Positions 53,053 through 61,297 of a DNA stretch of 64,000 nucleotides are shown piece after piece. Made by a program: the position numbers and the translations under genes. Every line of letters begins with the position of its first letter. Within the stretch, counting starts at the first letter, position 1. A model generated the notes under the pieces. The model saw only the letters and a program-made list of their open reading frames with translations, ran no database searches and was not told the DNA's origin. The stretch comes from SABI01 sp028532915 (GTDB lineage: Bacteria > Spirochaetota > Spirochaetia > Sphaerochaetales > Sphaerochaetaceae), in the NCBI GenBank assembly GCA_963677225.1, contig OY781923.1, positions 2,728,001 through 2,792,000 on the forward strand, read 5' to 3'.

Positions 53053-53994
53053 TTATTTGTTCTTTTTCTGAAGAACTTCTTTCGCGGCGGACACTATATC
53101 CTTTGCGGTCAGCTTATATTCCTCCATAAGGAAATCAAGCGTACCGACCTGCCCGAACTGATCCTGAGCACCTATCATCCTCATGTATGCGGGATATTCT
53201 CTGCTCAGCAGCTCGGCAACGGCTCCACCGAGACCGCCGATGACCTGATGGTTCTCACAGGTGACAATACATCCAGTCTTTTTTGCATAGGACAACACCA
53301 GATCTTCATCCAGAGGTTTTATCGTGTGCATGTCGATAACTGCGGCACTTATCCCTTCTTTCTCCAGCATTTCGGCAGCCTTCAACGCCTGCGGGACCAT
53401 GACGAACCCTGCAGCGATAAGAGTCACATCTCTACCGTCTTTGAGAACGATCCCCTTGCCCAGCTCGAATTTCTGGTCTTCCGGATAAAGAGTCTGCGAT
53501 CCTTTTCTGTGCATTCTGATATACATAGAACCCTTATGGTCTGCTGCGAGACGGATGATCTGTTCACAGGAAACAGTATCACATGGTTCGACGATCGTCA
53601 GATTCGGAATCAGCCTCATCATACCGACATCTTCAAACGGCATGTGAGTTCCGCCATTATACTGGGCTGTCACTCCCGGATCGGTACCCACAAGTTTCAC
53701 ATTCAGCTGAGCATAATTTGCTGAAAGGAAGAACTGGTCAAAGGCTCTTCGTGAAGCAAAAGTACCGAAAGTCGCAGCAAAAGGAATCTTTCCTTCACTC
53801 GACAGACCTGAAGCGACCCCGACGAGATTCGCTTCGGCGACCCCGACGTTAAAAGCCCTTTCCGGATATGCTTCCTTGAAAGGCTTTGTTCCTGTCGCTC
53901 CCATCAGATCAGCTTCCAGCACACAGATATCTTTGTTTACGGACGCAAGATCAATGAGCGTCTCTGTATATACTTGGCGCATGTCCTTACCCAT
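53053..53994 (-). CDS. transketolase, C-terminal subunit (pair 2; candidate SqwH/G)
   Basis: A 313-residue C-terminal half of a split transketolase. Typical pieces are ICVLEADLMGATGTKPFKEA, RAFNVGVAEANLVGVASGLS with the catalytic glutamate, GTDPGVTAQYNGGTHMPFED and VTCENHQVIGGLGGAVAELL. It overlaps the N-terminal subunit gene by one base (TAATG). Linked genes suggest it performs the two cleavages of the sulfo-TK route, moving ketol units from sulfofructose and sulfoerythrulose to glyceraldehyde 3-phosphate. It differs clearly in sequence from pair 1 at 41224. Confidence 0.88.
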   Translation of the reverse strand: MGKDMRQVYTETLIDLASVNKDICVLEADLMGATGTKPFKEAYPERAFNVGVAEANLVGVASGLSSEGKIPFAATFGTFASRRAFDQFFLSANYAQLNVKLVGTDPGVTAQYNGGTHMPFEDVGMMRLIPNLTIVEPCDTVSCEQIIRLAADHKGSMYIRMHRKGSQTLYPEDQKFELGKGIVLKDGRDVTLIAAGFVMVPQALKAAEMLEKEGISAAVIDMHTIKPLDEDLVLSYAKKTGCIVTCENHQVIGGLGGAVAELLSREYPAYMRMIGAQDQFGQVGTLDFLMEEYKLTAKDIVSAAKEVLQKKNK

Positions 53995-54821
53995 TATTTC
54001 ACCTCCTGTAATGCTGAGAGGGCTTCCTTCATCATCTGCTCGGAAACCGGCATATTATGGCTTGAAAGCTTCCCTTCAGCGAACGAACAACCTTTACCTT
54101 TGATCGTGTCCAGAATGATCATCGAGGGCACACCTTTCATGCTCTTTGCAGCCTGAACCGCTTCTTCTATAGCGTTGAAATCGTGACCGTCTATCTGTTG
54201 AGTATGCCAGCCGAACGATTTCCATTTATCGGCGAGACAGTCCAGATTCATCACATCACTTGTCATCCCGTCGATCTGCATCTTGTTGTAATCAGTGAAA
54301 GCGATGAGATTGTCGAGCCTGTACTGTGATGCACTCATTGCAGCTTCCCAGTTCTGTCCTTCGTTGCTTTCTCCATCGCCGATAATCGCGAACACATGCT
54401 GTTCTCTATCGTCAAGTTTCATCGCCAGAGCGATACCCACCGCAGCTGACAGCCCCTGACCGAGCGAACCGGTCGTCATATCAATGCCGGGTGTACGATT
54501 CCTGTCGCAATGACTGGGAAGATTCGTCCCTCCGACATTCAGCGTATCAAGCCATTCGATCGGGAAAAAGCCCTTCATCGCAAGAACACTATATAATGCC
54601 GGACCGGCATGCCCTTTCGACAGAACGAGTCTGTCCCTGTCAGGATTTCTGGGGTCCTCAGGATTCACACTCATTTCCGAATAATACAGATACGTCAATA
54701 TCTCTATGATTGACATAGCTCCCCCGATGTGCCCCACACCAAGATGGCCTATGGACTTTATGGTATTGACACGAGCTTCGCGCGCTTTATCATAAAGCTG
54801 TTTTAGTTGTTTTTCTGTCAT
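53994..54821 (-). CDS. transketolase, N-terminal subunit (pair 2; candidate SqwG/H)
   Basis: A 275-residue thiamine-diphosphate-binding half. The motif is IGDGESNEGQNWEAAMSASQ, with KGHAGPALYSVLAMKGFF, GIDMTTGSLGQGLSAAVGIA and IDGHDFNAIEEAV also visible. The frame is open about 420 bases further upstream, but that part overlaps the transporter gene; ATG 54821 follows GGAGGAAAG and gives a normal family length. It needs the C-terminal subunit encoded next. Confidence 0.88.
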   Translation of the reverse strand: MTEKQLKQLYDKAREARVNTIKSIGHLGVGHIGGAMSIIEILTYLYYSEMSVNPEDPRNPDRDRLVLSKGHAGPALYSVLAMKGFFPIEWLDTLNVGGTNLPSHCDRNRTPGIDMTTGSLGQGLSAAVGIALAMKLDDREQHVFAIIGDGESNEGQNWEAAMSASQYRLDNLIAFTDYNKMQIDGMTSDVMNLDCLADKWKSFGWHTQQIDGHDFNAIEEAVQAAKSMKGVPSMIILDTIKGKGCSFAEGKLSSHNMPVSEQMMKEALSALQEVK

Positions 54822-54862
54822 CTTTCCTCCAATATTCCTGTTCATTAAAATTTTTTCTATAT

Positions 54863-56320
54863 TTAGTACACTCCCTGAAGAGTCCCTACCCCGAGCACGA
54901 CCGCCGTCACAAGAACAGTCGCGAAAAGTGTCATGACCAGTCCCGATTTCGCAAAATCTGCAATAGAAAAATAGCCTGCCGAGTAGGGAATCACATTCGT
55001 AGGAGATGATGTTACCAGTATGAAAGCAAGCGATGCTACCAAAGACGCCGGCAACGCGACTGAAAGCACCGGCAAATGCAGAGACATAGCCAGTTCGATC
55101 ATAATTGGTATGACGATGGTAGCGGTGACTGTATTGCTCGAGAAAACGATCTTTAAAAGAGACACCATGAGAATGATCACAAATACCATAAGAACCGGCG
55201 GCAGCGTTCCGATACCTGAAAGCATCACCGTTGAAAGCCATTTAGCCGTTCCCGTCGAGTAGAGTATCATTCCAAGCGATATTCCCGACTGGATGAGAAG
55301 GATCCCGCTCCAGGAGATTTCCTTTTCGATGTGTTTCCATTTGACCCGACCGACATTAGGAATGAAAAATAGACATGAGGTTAACAATACCGGCATCGAA
55401 ATAGGTATTGATATCCCCAAAATCTGCTCGAAAAGGGGAGAGGTGAGCCAGAGAAGAACCGTCAAAAGGAAGATCACGAGGGTCACAATCTCCTCTCTGC
55501 TCATCTTTGAAAGATTCCTGTACTCCTCTTTCATCTCTTCTTTTGTTTTGGAAAGGTATTTCTTCTCGGGCTTGAAAAACATGAGAAGAACTAGCCAAGC
55601 AGCAGGGATTAAAAGACAGGCGGAGGGTATTCCGTACATCATCCACTGTCCGAACGATATCTCGATGCCTGCCATCTCACGTAAAAACCCTATGGCAAGT
55701 GGGTTCGGACCTGCTCCTGAAGGAGTCGCGATGCCGCCGATTATCGAACCCCATGCACATGCTATAAGCAAAGCCTTCCCGAAATTGCTCTTCATTGGTT
55801 TGACACCCTCTTCCTGCAGTATCCCTACTGCAAGAGGCATCAACATTGCAGAAGCAGCCATTGCGGTCAGCCACATTCCCAGCAAAGTTCCTGTCAGAAG
55901 GAAGCCCAGAATGATATGGGATGTATGGTTTCCCGTCCTTGAAAGGATGAGCATTCCGATCCTTCTGCCGAGTCCCGAAACGGTGATAAAGGCGGAGAGG
56001 ATGAGTACGCCCAGAAAAAACGCTACGATATTATTACCGAATCCGAGAGCGACGATATTAATGAAGCTGTCTGTTCTGAACAATGTAAGAAGGATGATAC
56101 TCATCAGTCCCGTGATATGGAATGGAACCGCTTCGGTCATCCATAGAATCAGAGCGAAGGCAAGGACCGCAAGAGATGTCTGACCGCTTGCTGTAAGTTC
56201 GGCCCCCCCTGCAATTCTTAGAGCATCAGGAAAAGGGATAACCTTTATGATAATCATGCAGAGGAAAGCAAGGGACAAATACAGCAGTTGTCTGTTTTCA
56301 ACAGAGATCTTTCTTTTCAT
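54863..56320 (-). CDS. SLC13/DASS family anion transporter (candidate sulfoacetate exporter)
   Basis: A 485-residue membrane protein with about eleven to twelve helices. DASS signatures are visible as the two helix-loop motifs, the first around GGIATPSGAGPNPLAIGF and the second around VTSSPTNVIPYSAGYF, matching the repeated SNT-like sodium/anion sites. Family members move dicarboxylates, sulfate or related anions with sodium. It sits inside the operon between the CoA-ligase and transketolase genes, so it more likely handles the anionic end product, such as sulfoacetate, than fumarate or succinate. Direction and substrate are inference. The start is ATG 56320. Confidence 0.85.
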   Translation of the reverse strand: MKRKISVENRQLLYLSLAFLCMIIIKVIPFPDALRIAGGAELTASGQTSLAVLAFALILWMTEAVPFHITGLMSIILLTLFRTDSFINIVALGFGNNIVAFFLGVLILSAFITVSGLGRRIGMLILSRTGNHTSHIILGFLLTGTLLGMWLTAMAASAMLMPLAVGILQEEGVKPMKSNFGKALLIACAWGSIIGGIATPSGAGPNPLAIGFLREMAGIEISFGQWMMYGIPSACLLIPAAWLVLLMFFKPEKKYLSKTKEEMKEEYRNLSKMSREEIVTLVIFLLTVLLWLTSPLFEQILGISIPISMPVLLTSCLFFIPNVGRVKWKHIEKEISWSGILLIQSGISLGMILYSTGTAKWLSTVMLSGIGTLPPVLMVFVIILMVSLLKIVFSSNTVTATIVIPIMIELAMSLHLPVLSVALPASLVASLAFILVTSSPTNVIPYSAGYFSIADFAKSGLVMTLFATVLVTAVVLGVGTLQGVY

Positions 56321-56333
56321 CAATCACTCTCGT

Positions 56334-57221
56334 TCATTTGTTATCAAGCATCTCTTTCAGCAGTTCGCCGACTTTTGACGGGCGGTCAGCCACGACACCG
56401 CCTGATTGCTGCAGAGCTTTTATCTTACCTTCGACTGTTCCTTTTCCACCGGTGACGATTGCCCCGGCATGACCCATCCTCTTTCCTTTCGGGGCTGTTC
56501 TTCCTCCAAGGAAAGCCACGACAGGCTTGGTGAATATACCTTGCTGCATCGCTTCAGCAACCTCTTCTTCCATCGTCCCTCCGAGCTCACCTATGATAAC
56601 AAGGGCTTCGGTCTCACTATCGTTCTGGTAAAGAGGAAGCATCTCGGCAAAACGGGTCCCGGGGACCGGGTCGCCTCCGATACCGATAAGTGAGCTGACG
56701 CCGAATCCGGCTCTTACAACCATCGCTGTAACTTCATTCGTCAACGACCCGCTGCGTGTCATGACACCGATACTTCCTTTTCTGTAGACCCGTTCTATCC
56801 AATAGGGGAACATTCCCATCATGGCGACTTCAGGACTTATACATCCTGATGTATTGCCGCCTATAACCATCGCTCCACAGGAAAGTGCCGCCGCTCTGAT
56901 CTGTACCATCTCATGCAGAGGTATCCCGTCCGCTATGGTGACGATCTTTTTTATACCGCTGTCGAGCGCTTCGAAGACCGCATCCTTCGTGAATCGGGGC
57001 GGAACGAAGATCATCGAAGCATCCGCATCGAATTCGGAAACCGCCCTCCTTACTGAATTAAACACCCTTCTGCCTTCGATCTGCTGTCCTTCCTTCCCCG
57101 GTGTCACTCCACATACAACATTCGTTCCGAGATTTATCATATGGCCGGTCCAGAAACTCCCCTCCTTACCGGTGATCCCCTGAACCAGAACTTTCGTATC
57201 CGAAGTAATAAATATGCTCAT
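56334..57221 (-). CDS. succinyl-CoA synthetase alpha-subunit-like acyl-CoA ligase (candidate SqwL/K)
   Basis: A 295-residue ADP-forming acyl-CoA ligase subunit. The CoA-binding Rossmann region is ITSDTKVLVQGITGKEGSFW, and the phosphohistidine is His251 in KRMGHAGAIVTGGKGT; GGNTSGCISP and RSGSLTNEV are also conserved. Start ATG 57221 follows GAGGG. With the beta-like subunit upstream it would turn an acyl-CoA, ADP and phosphate into the free acid, CoA and ATP. The acyl group is set by the adjacent acylating dehydrogenase, giving sulfoacetyl-CoA as the most likely substrate. Malyl- or succinyl-CoA cannot be excluded. Confidence 0.85.
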   Translation of the reverse strand: MSIFITSDTKVLVQGITGKEGSFWTGHMINLGTNVVCGVTPGKEGQQIEGRRVFNSVRRAVSEFDADASMIFVPPRFTKDAVFEALDSGIKKIVTIADGIPLHEMVQIRAAALSCGAMVIGGNTSGCISPEVAMMGMFPYWIERVYRKGSIGVMTRSGSLTNEVTAMVVRAGFGVSSLIGIGGDPVPGTRFAEMLPLYQNDSETEALVIIGELGGTMEEEVAEAMQQGIFTKPVVAFLGGRTAPKGKRMGHAGAIVTGGKGTVEGKIKALQQSGGVVADRPSKVGELLKEMLDNK

Positions 57222-57240
57222 TATCCATACCCTCACATGT

Positions 57241-58347
57241 TCACTTGCAAAGCTGCACAGCTTTTCTCACTGCTTCCTCTGTATCAAAAAGAGGTTCAAG
57301 ACCGGCATTCCTGAGAGTCTTCACAGCTTCTTCTTCATTGGTCCCGCGTATACAGACGACAATAGGTCTGTCAGGTTTCAACCGCTCTATCGCATCCACG
57401 ATTCCTTCCGCCATCACATCGGCACGTGCAATAGTGCCGAAAGTGACGACCAGAATAACCTTGGAGTCGTTCTGAAGACACAGCTCCATCGCCCTGACCG
57501 CCTTGCGATAATTAGGGCCGCCGAACTCTAGATAGTTCGCAACGCTGCCTCCCTCATAATTGATCAGATCATAGACTGTAGTCGTCAAACCGGCACCGGC
57601 ACACATGAGACTGATATCACCATCAAACTGAAGATAGGGTATCCCCTCTTTCGCCGCCTCGAACTCCATATCACTGTCGTAATATTCTCTGGTTCTTTCG
57701 AATCCTTCCTGCCGATTCATCGAATTCTCATCGATGATCAGCTTGCCGTCACCGGCGATAAGCTGACCTTCACGTGTTATGAACAGGGGATTTATCTCTA
57801 CCAGTTCAGCATCGTATTTAGCGAAAACACTGTAGAGTCTCCGGAGGATACCGATCAGCTGTTTAGCTTCGATTGGATCACAAGACAATCTGTACGCAAG
57901 ATCAGTTGCCTGAAAGGATTGCAAACCGGCTGTAATATCCACTTCTTCTCTGAAGATCTTCTCCGGTGCGTTCACAGCCAGCTCTTCGATCTCTACTCCG
58001 CCTTCAGCACTGGCTATGATCAAGGCTTTCGCTCTGACCGGATCAACGGTCACAGACAAGTATAATTCCTTCTTAATCGAGACGGCCTCTTCAACAAGCA
58101 GCAGTTTTACATCTCTGGAAAACAGATCTGAAGCGGCCTTTTCCACCTCATCCGGATTTTTCACGATTTGTATCAGTCCGGCTTTGCCGCGACCTCCCTG
58201 CAGCACCTGTGATTTCAGTACGCACGGAAAACCTGTTTTCTCTGCCGCATTTACAGTATCCTCAACCGAACGGGCCATTTCACTTCGGGGAACGGGTATA
58301 CCCGCACCCCGGAATATGTCTTTCGCCTGATATTCGAACAGTTTCAT
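57241..58347 (-). CDS. succinyl-CoA synthetase beta-subunit-like ATP-grasp ligase (candidate SqwK/L)
   Basis: A 368-residue ATP-grasp subunit. Typical segments are MKLFEYQAKDIFRGAGIPVP, CVLKSQVLQGGRGKAGLIQI, LVEINPLFITREGQLIAGDG (metal ligands) and DISLMCAGAGLTTTVYDLIN. The family segment that reads GAGL..A/T is followed by YLEFGGPNYRKAV in place of the usual DVGGGA-type run, a small difference near the phosphohistidine site. It binds the nucleotide and phosphorylates the alpha-subunit histidine. It is 13 bases downstream of the dehydrogenase gene and 19 bases upstream of the alpha-like gene. Confidence 0.85.
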   Translation of the reverse strand: MKLFEYQAKDIFRGAGIPVPRSEMARSVEDTVNAAEKTGFPCVLKSQVLQGGRGKAGLIQIVKNPDEVEKAASDLFSRDVKLLLVEEAVSIKKELYLSVTVDPVRAKALIIASAEGGVEIEELAVNAPEKIFREEVDITAGLQSFQATDLAYRLSCDPIEAKQLIGILRRLYSVFAKYDAELVEINPLFITREGQLIAGDGKLIIDENSMNRQEGFERTREYYDSDMEFEAAKEGIPYLQFDGDISLMCAGAGLTTTVYDLINYEGGSVANYLEFGGPNYRKAVRAMELCLQNDSKVILVVTFGTIARADVMAEGIVDAIERLKPDRPIVVCIRGTNEEEAVKTLRNAGLEPLFDTEEAVRKAVQLCK

Positions 58348-58360
58348 GATAAGAGACTCC

Positions 58361-59785
58361 TTATTTTCCGGTTACCCATGAACCGAAAATCTCCTCATCA
58401 GAGGGCTTATCGGCAGGGATCAGCTGAGAGACCCATGTGATATTCAGAAAGTGTTTGTAGGTGATATTCTCTGTTGTGATATTCCCTCCCCAGGTACCGC
58501 ATCCGAGCGTCACGGTAGAGGGCATTCCATTCCAGAAATTACCTCCATTACCCGGAGCCTGAGGCTGATTGACAAGGATTCTGCTTGTCTTCATCTGTTC
58601 ACCGAGGCGGGTAATATACTGTTGATTCTGTGTAAAGATTCCGCATGAATGTCCGGTGCCTGCATTATCGATAAGTCTTTTGAGAAGATCAAAACCTTCT
58701 TCAAAGTCAGAATATTTCCAGACCGTCAGAACAGGTGATAATTTCTCTCCGGCAAAATGGTCCTTTTCTAAAGGTTCTGTCCCTTCCACGATTATCATAT
58801 TCTTATCTGACGGCATCGAAACACCGGCATCCTGAGCAATCACAGATGCATCTTTCGCAATGATCTTTGGATTCAAGGCTACCTTTCCTTTCTTTCCGGG
58901 GACCCACATCCATTTTTCCAGAGTCGCCCGGTCGGGACCTTCAGCCATCCACCCGCCGTGTGTTTCCAGCTCAGAGATGAACTGATCGTATATGTTCTCG
59001 TGAACGATCACCGAGTTCTCGCTCGAACAGCTTGTCGCATTGTCAAAGCATTTACTTAAAGCGATCTTTGCAGCGGCATCAGAAACATCAGCATCTTCGG
59101 CAATCAGCTGAACCGAATTCCCGGGTCCTACCCCATATGCCGGAGTTCCGCTTGAATAGGCGGCTTTCACCATGGCTCCCCCTCCGGTGGCCAGAACAAG
59201 ATCTACTTCTCTCATAAGGACCTGAGTTGCAGGAATACTCGGCTTATCGATGATCTGAATCAGGTCGGCAGGAGCTCCGACAGCTTCCAGTCCATTTCTC
59301 ATCATCTCGACAGCAAGAGCGGACGATTTTGCAGCTCTTGGATGAGGAGCGAAGATCACAGCATTACGTCCTTTCAGGATGCTTAAAGCATTACTGCCGG
59401 GAGTGGCGGTCGGATTGGTCACAGGAGTCAACGCTCCGACGACACCTACCGGTTTCGCATATTTATATATCCCTTTGTTTTCATCGACTTCGATCAGACC
59501 GACAGACTTCGCCCCTTTGAGATCTTTCAGGACTCCGAGTATCTTCCCCTTATGTTTTTTGATCTTATCGGAAACATTACCCATCCCGGTCTCTTCAACC
59601 GCCAGTTTTGCCAACTTTTCTATGTTGCTGTCCTCATAGACCTGCCAGCCGGCTGCAACGCAAAGTTCATCGATTTTCTGTTGAGAATAATCGGCTATTT
59701 TCTGTTGAGCAACCCTCGCTCTGTTTACGAGATCAGATATCATCATTTCTACTTCATCATTATCTTTAATCTCATTCGAAGCCAT
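58361..59785 (-). CDS. CoA-acylating aldehyde dehydrogenase, sulfoacetaldehyde dehydrogenase-like (SauS/SqwD type)
   Basis: A 474-residue acylating aldehyde dehydrogenase. The nucleotide and active-site elements are GALTPVTNPTATPGSNAL, ATGGGAMVKAAYSSGTPAYG and the catalytic Cys253 in NATSCSSENSVIV. The C-terminal GCGTWGGNITTENITYKHFL is the block I associate with SauS-type sulfoacetaldehyde dehydrogenases rather than EutE or PduP. It oxidises an aldehyde with NAD and CoA to the acyl-CoA. The next two genes form an ADP-forming CoA ligase, so the pair would yield acid plus ATP. It is the first gene of an eight-gene operon behind a promoter with an overlapping operator. Confidence 0.85.
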   Translation of the reverse strand: MASNEIKDNDEVEMMISDLVNRARVAQQKIADYSQQKIDELCVAAGWQVYEDSNIEKLAKLAVEETGMGNVSDKIKKHKGKILGVLKDLKGAKSVGLIEVDENKGIYKYAKPVGVVGALTPVTNPTATPGSNALSILKGRNAVIFAPHPRAAKSSALAVEMMRNGLEAVGAPADLIQIIDKPSIPATQVLMREVDLVLATGGGAMVKAAYSSGTPAYGVGPGNSVQLIAEDADVSDAAAKIALSKCFDNATSCSSENSVIVHENIYDQFISELETHGGWMAEGPDRATLEKWMWVPGKKGKVALNPKIIAKDASVIAQDAGVSMPSDKNMIIVEGTEPLEKDHFAGEKLSPVLTVWKYSDFEEGFDLLKRLIDNAGTGHSCGIFTQNQQYITRLGEQMKTSRILVNQPQAPGNGGNFWNGMPSTVTLGCGTWGGNITTENITYKHFLNITWVSQLIPADKPSDEEIFGSWVTGK

Positions 59786-59806
59786 ATGACCAACCTCCCA
59801 TTGTAT

Positions 59807-59829
59807 TACTTACTTTTTCTAAGTAAGTA
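59807..59829. promoter_or_regulatory. ROK-type operator, extended inverted repeat (site 1)
   Basis: TACTTACTT-TTTCT-AAGTAAGTA, a perfect 9-base inverted repeat containing TTACTT-N5-AAGTAA, centred 33 bases upstream of the dehydrogenase start and overlapping the -10 element. It is the strongest of three such sites. Confidence 0.75.
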
Positions 59830-59854
59830 TAACATTGCAATAATAGGATGTCTA
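59826..59854 (-). promoter_or_regulatory. sigma-70-type promoter of the dehydrogenase/transketolase operon
   Basis: On the minus strand TAGACA and TATACT are separated by exactly 17 bases. The -10 element overlaps the inverted repeat at 59807-59829, so repressor binding would exclude RNA polymerase. Confidence 0.65.
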
Positions 59855-59889
59855 GAATTAGATGGAAAAATTTATCATCTTATCGGGTT

Positions 59890-61068
59890 TTACAGATTCT
59901 GGAAGTAATGGTCAAAAATAAGATCACAGGCCCCCATTCCGGCCTCGTTGGACGAATACTGACCACTGTATACCTGCAATTTTCCTTCTTCGATCTCCTG
60001 TGAGAGGGATTCACTGATAATGTCTGCAAAAACCCTCGAAAGAGTCGGATACCTGGTAATCACCAGAAAGCCGTCAGGAGACAGAATTTTCATCATATTT
60101 CTTGCGCTCAATGAAATATATTTACCGCACCGCCTTACAGCCTCGAGAACCCCGGTATTTCCTTCCGACAGCTGCTGCTCGACTTCATCCATCGAAGAAA
60201 ACGGGAAACCGGCTTCAGACAGATACTCCAGTATGGCCAGCTCGGAAATATATGCTTCAAGACAGCCTTTCGCTCCGCAGTAGCACTGTTTTCCATCAGA
60301 TTCCACAATAGTATGGCCGATCTCGAAAGCGGTCTTACCCAATACGGAAAAAAGCCTTCCCTGATGAATGAACGCTCCTCCGACTCCTCTTCTGATGAAG
60401 AAAGTGAAGAGTGCATCCGATTCTTTGGCGACCCCCTGACGATATGCATTCAGAGCGAACACTCCCGCATTATTCGCGACTTTGATGGGGCAATCGTATC
60501 GCTCTTTCAACATCTTTCCGAGGGGGAATTTATTAAATCCTGGTATTTTACGGTATTCGATTATGGCTCCGTCATCGACACAGACCTGCCCCGGGGCGCC
60601 GACTCCTATACCGAGAATCTTTTCCGGCGGGATACCTACACTCTCTATCGCCTGGTCGATCAGATGCACGATCTCCTCATACATCTCCATGGCATCACAT
60701 CCCTGTCTGAAACACACTTCTGAGGAGAAAACAGATGATTTCGAAAAATCTACGACAAGAATGAATGCCGAACGGGACCAGAACTCGACACCGATGACGT
60801 ATCTGGAATTCTTAACCACGTTATAATATACCGGCTTGCGCCCTTTCTTGTCGGAGGTCCCGCGGTCAGGAACCTTCTTCCGGACTTTTATAAGACCATT
60901 ACCTTCAAGGATAGAGAAAATCCTCAATACTGTCGGGGCCTTCAAACCCGTAAGCTGAACAATTTCAGATTGTGATATCCCCTCACTCTGCTGAATATAC
61001 CGCAAAATAAGTTTTTCGTTCTTTTCTCTTACATCTTCACTGCGCAACGGCATGTTTTTCATATTCAT
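59890..61068 (-). CDS. ROK family transcriptional repressor (NagC/XylR type)
   Basis: A 392-residue ROK regulator. The N-terminal winged helix is EKLILRYIQQSEGISQSEIV followed by TGLKAPTVLRIFSILEGNGL. The ROK domain shows GIGVGAPGQV, the segment NNAGVFALNAYRQG, the zinc/ROK signature region FEIGHTIVESDG and CYCGAKGCLEAYIS. It binds a sugar or sugar phosphate and releases DNA. Its gene lies between the TTT transporter and the dehydrogenase operon. TTACTT-N5-AAGTAA repeats occur in front of its own gene, of the operon and of the isomerase, and are the expected binding sites. Confidence 0.9.
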   Translation of the reverse strand: MNMKNMPLRSEDVREKNEKLILRYIQQSEGISQSEIVQLTGLKAPTVLRIFSILEGNGLIKVRKKVPDRGTSDKKGRKPVYYNVVKNSRYVIGVEFWSRSAFILVVDFSKSSVFSSEVCFRQGCDAMEMYEEIVHLIDQAIESVGIPPEKILGIGVGAPGQVCVDDGAIIEYRKIPGFNKFPLGKMLKERYDCPIKVANNAGVFALNAYRQGVAKESDALFTFFIRRGVGGAFIHQGRLFSVLGKTAFEIGHTIVESDGKQCYCGAKGCLEAYISELAILEYLSEAGFPFSSMDEVEQQLSEGNTGVLEAVRRCGKYISLSARNMMKILSPDGFLVITRYPTLSRVFADIISESLSQEIEEGKLQVYSGQYSSNEAGMGACDLIFDHYFQNL

Positions 61069-61141
61069 AGTCCTTTTATGATGTAACCTAAACTATGTAC
61101 TAATATCATAATCAGGATTCCATGGTAATCATATCATAATT

Positions 61142-61158
61142 TTACTTAATAGAAGTAA
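61142..61158. promoter_or_regulatory. ROK-type operator TTACTT-N5-AAGTAA (site 2)
   Basis: TTACTT-AATAG-AAGTAA, 74 bases upstream of the ROK gene. On the minus strand TTGATA lies upstream and an AT-rich -10 region overlaps the repeat, suggesting autoregulation. Confidence 0.65.
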
Positions 61159-61239
61159 TAATAAGTAAGGTACATTATCAAAGAGATTTAATCCAGTAAC
61201 TTTGATCTTCCGGACCATGTCGCTCTTTACGGACAAAGA

Positions 61240-61263
61240 GCCCGGAAAGCACTCTTTCCGGGC
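61240..61263 (-). terminator. rho-independent terminator of the TTT transporter operon
   Basis: GCCCGGAAAG-CACT-CTTTCCGGGC, a perfect 10-bp stem, followed on the minus strand by TCTTTGT. It lies 35 bases after the tctA stop. Confidence 0.8.
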
Positions 61264-61297
61264 CGTTATTCATACATACTGAAAAGCCCCGAGGCCC

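Noticed and set aside
54822..55241. N-terminal extension of the second transketolase N-subunit by 140 codons
   Set aside because: The extension overlaps the DASS gene in another frame, has no family similarity, and ATG 54821 has a GGAGGAAAG ribosome-binding site.
55293..56183. A 296-codon open frame on the plus strand
   Set aside because: Antisense to the DASS transporter; composition is Arg/Pro/Ser-rich and unlike a real protein.
56334..59785. TCA-cycle succinyl-CoA synthetase plus ethanolamine-type (EutE) dehydrogenase
   Set aside because: No other TCA or ethanolamine/propanediol genes or microcompartment shell genes are nearby; the dehydrogenase C-terminal block looks like the sulfoacetaldehyde type. 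Not fully excluded.
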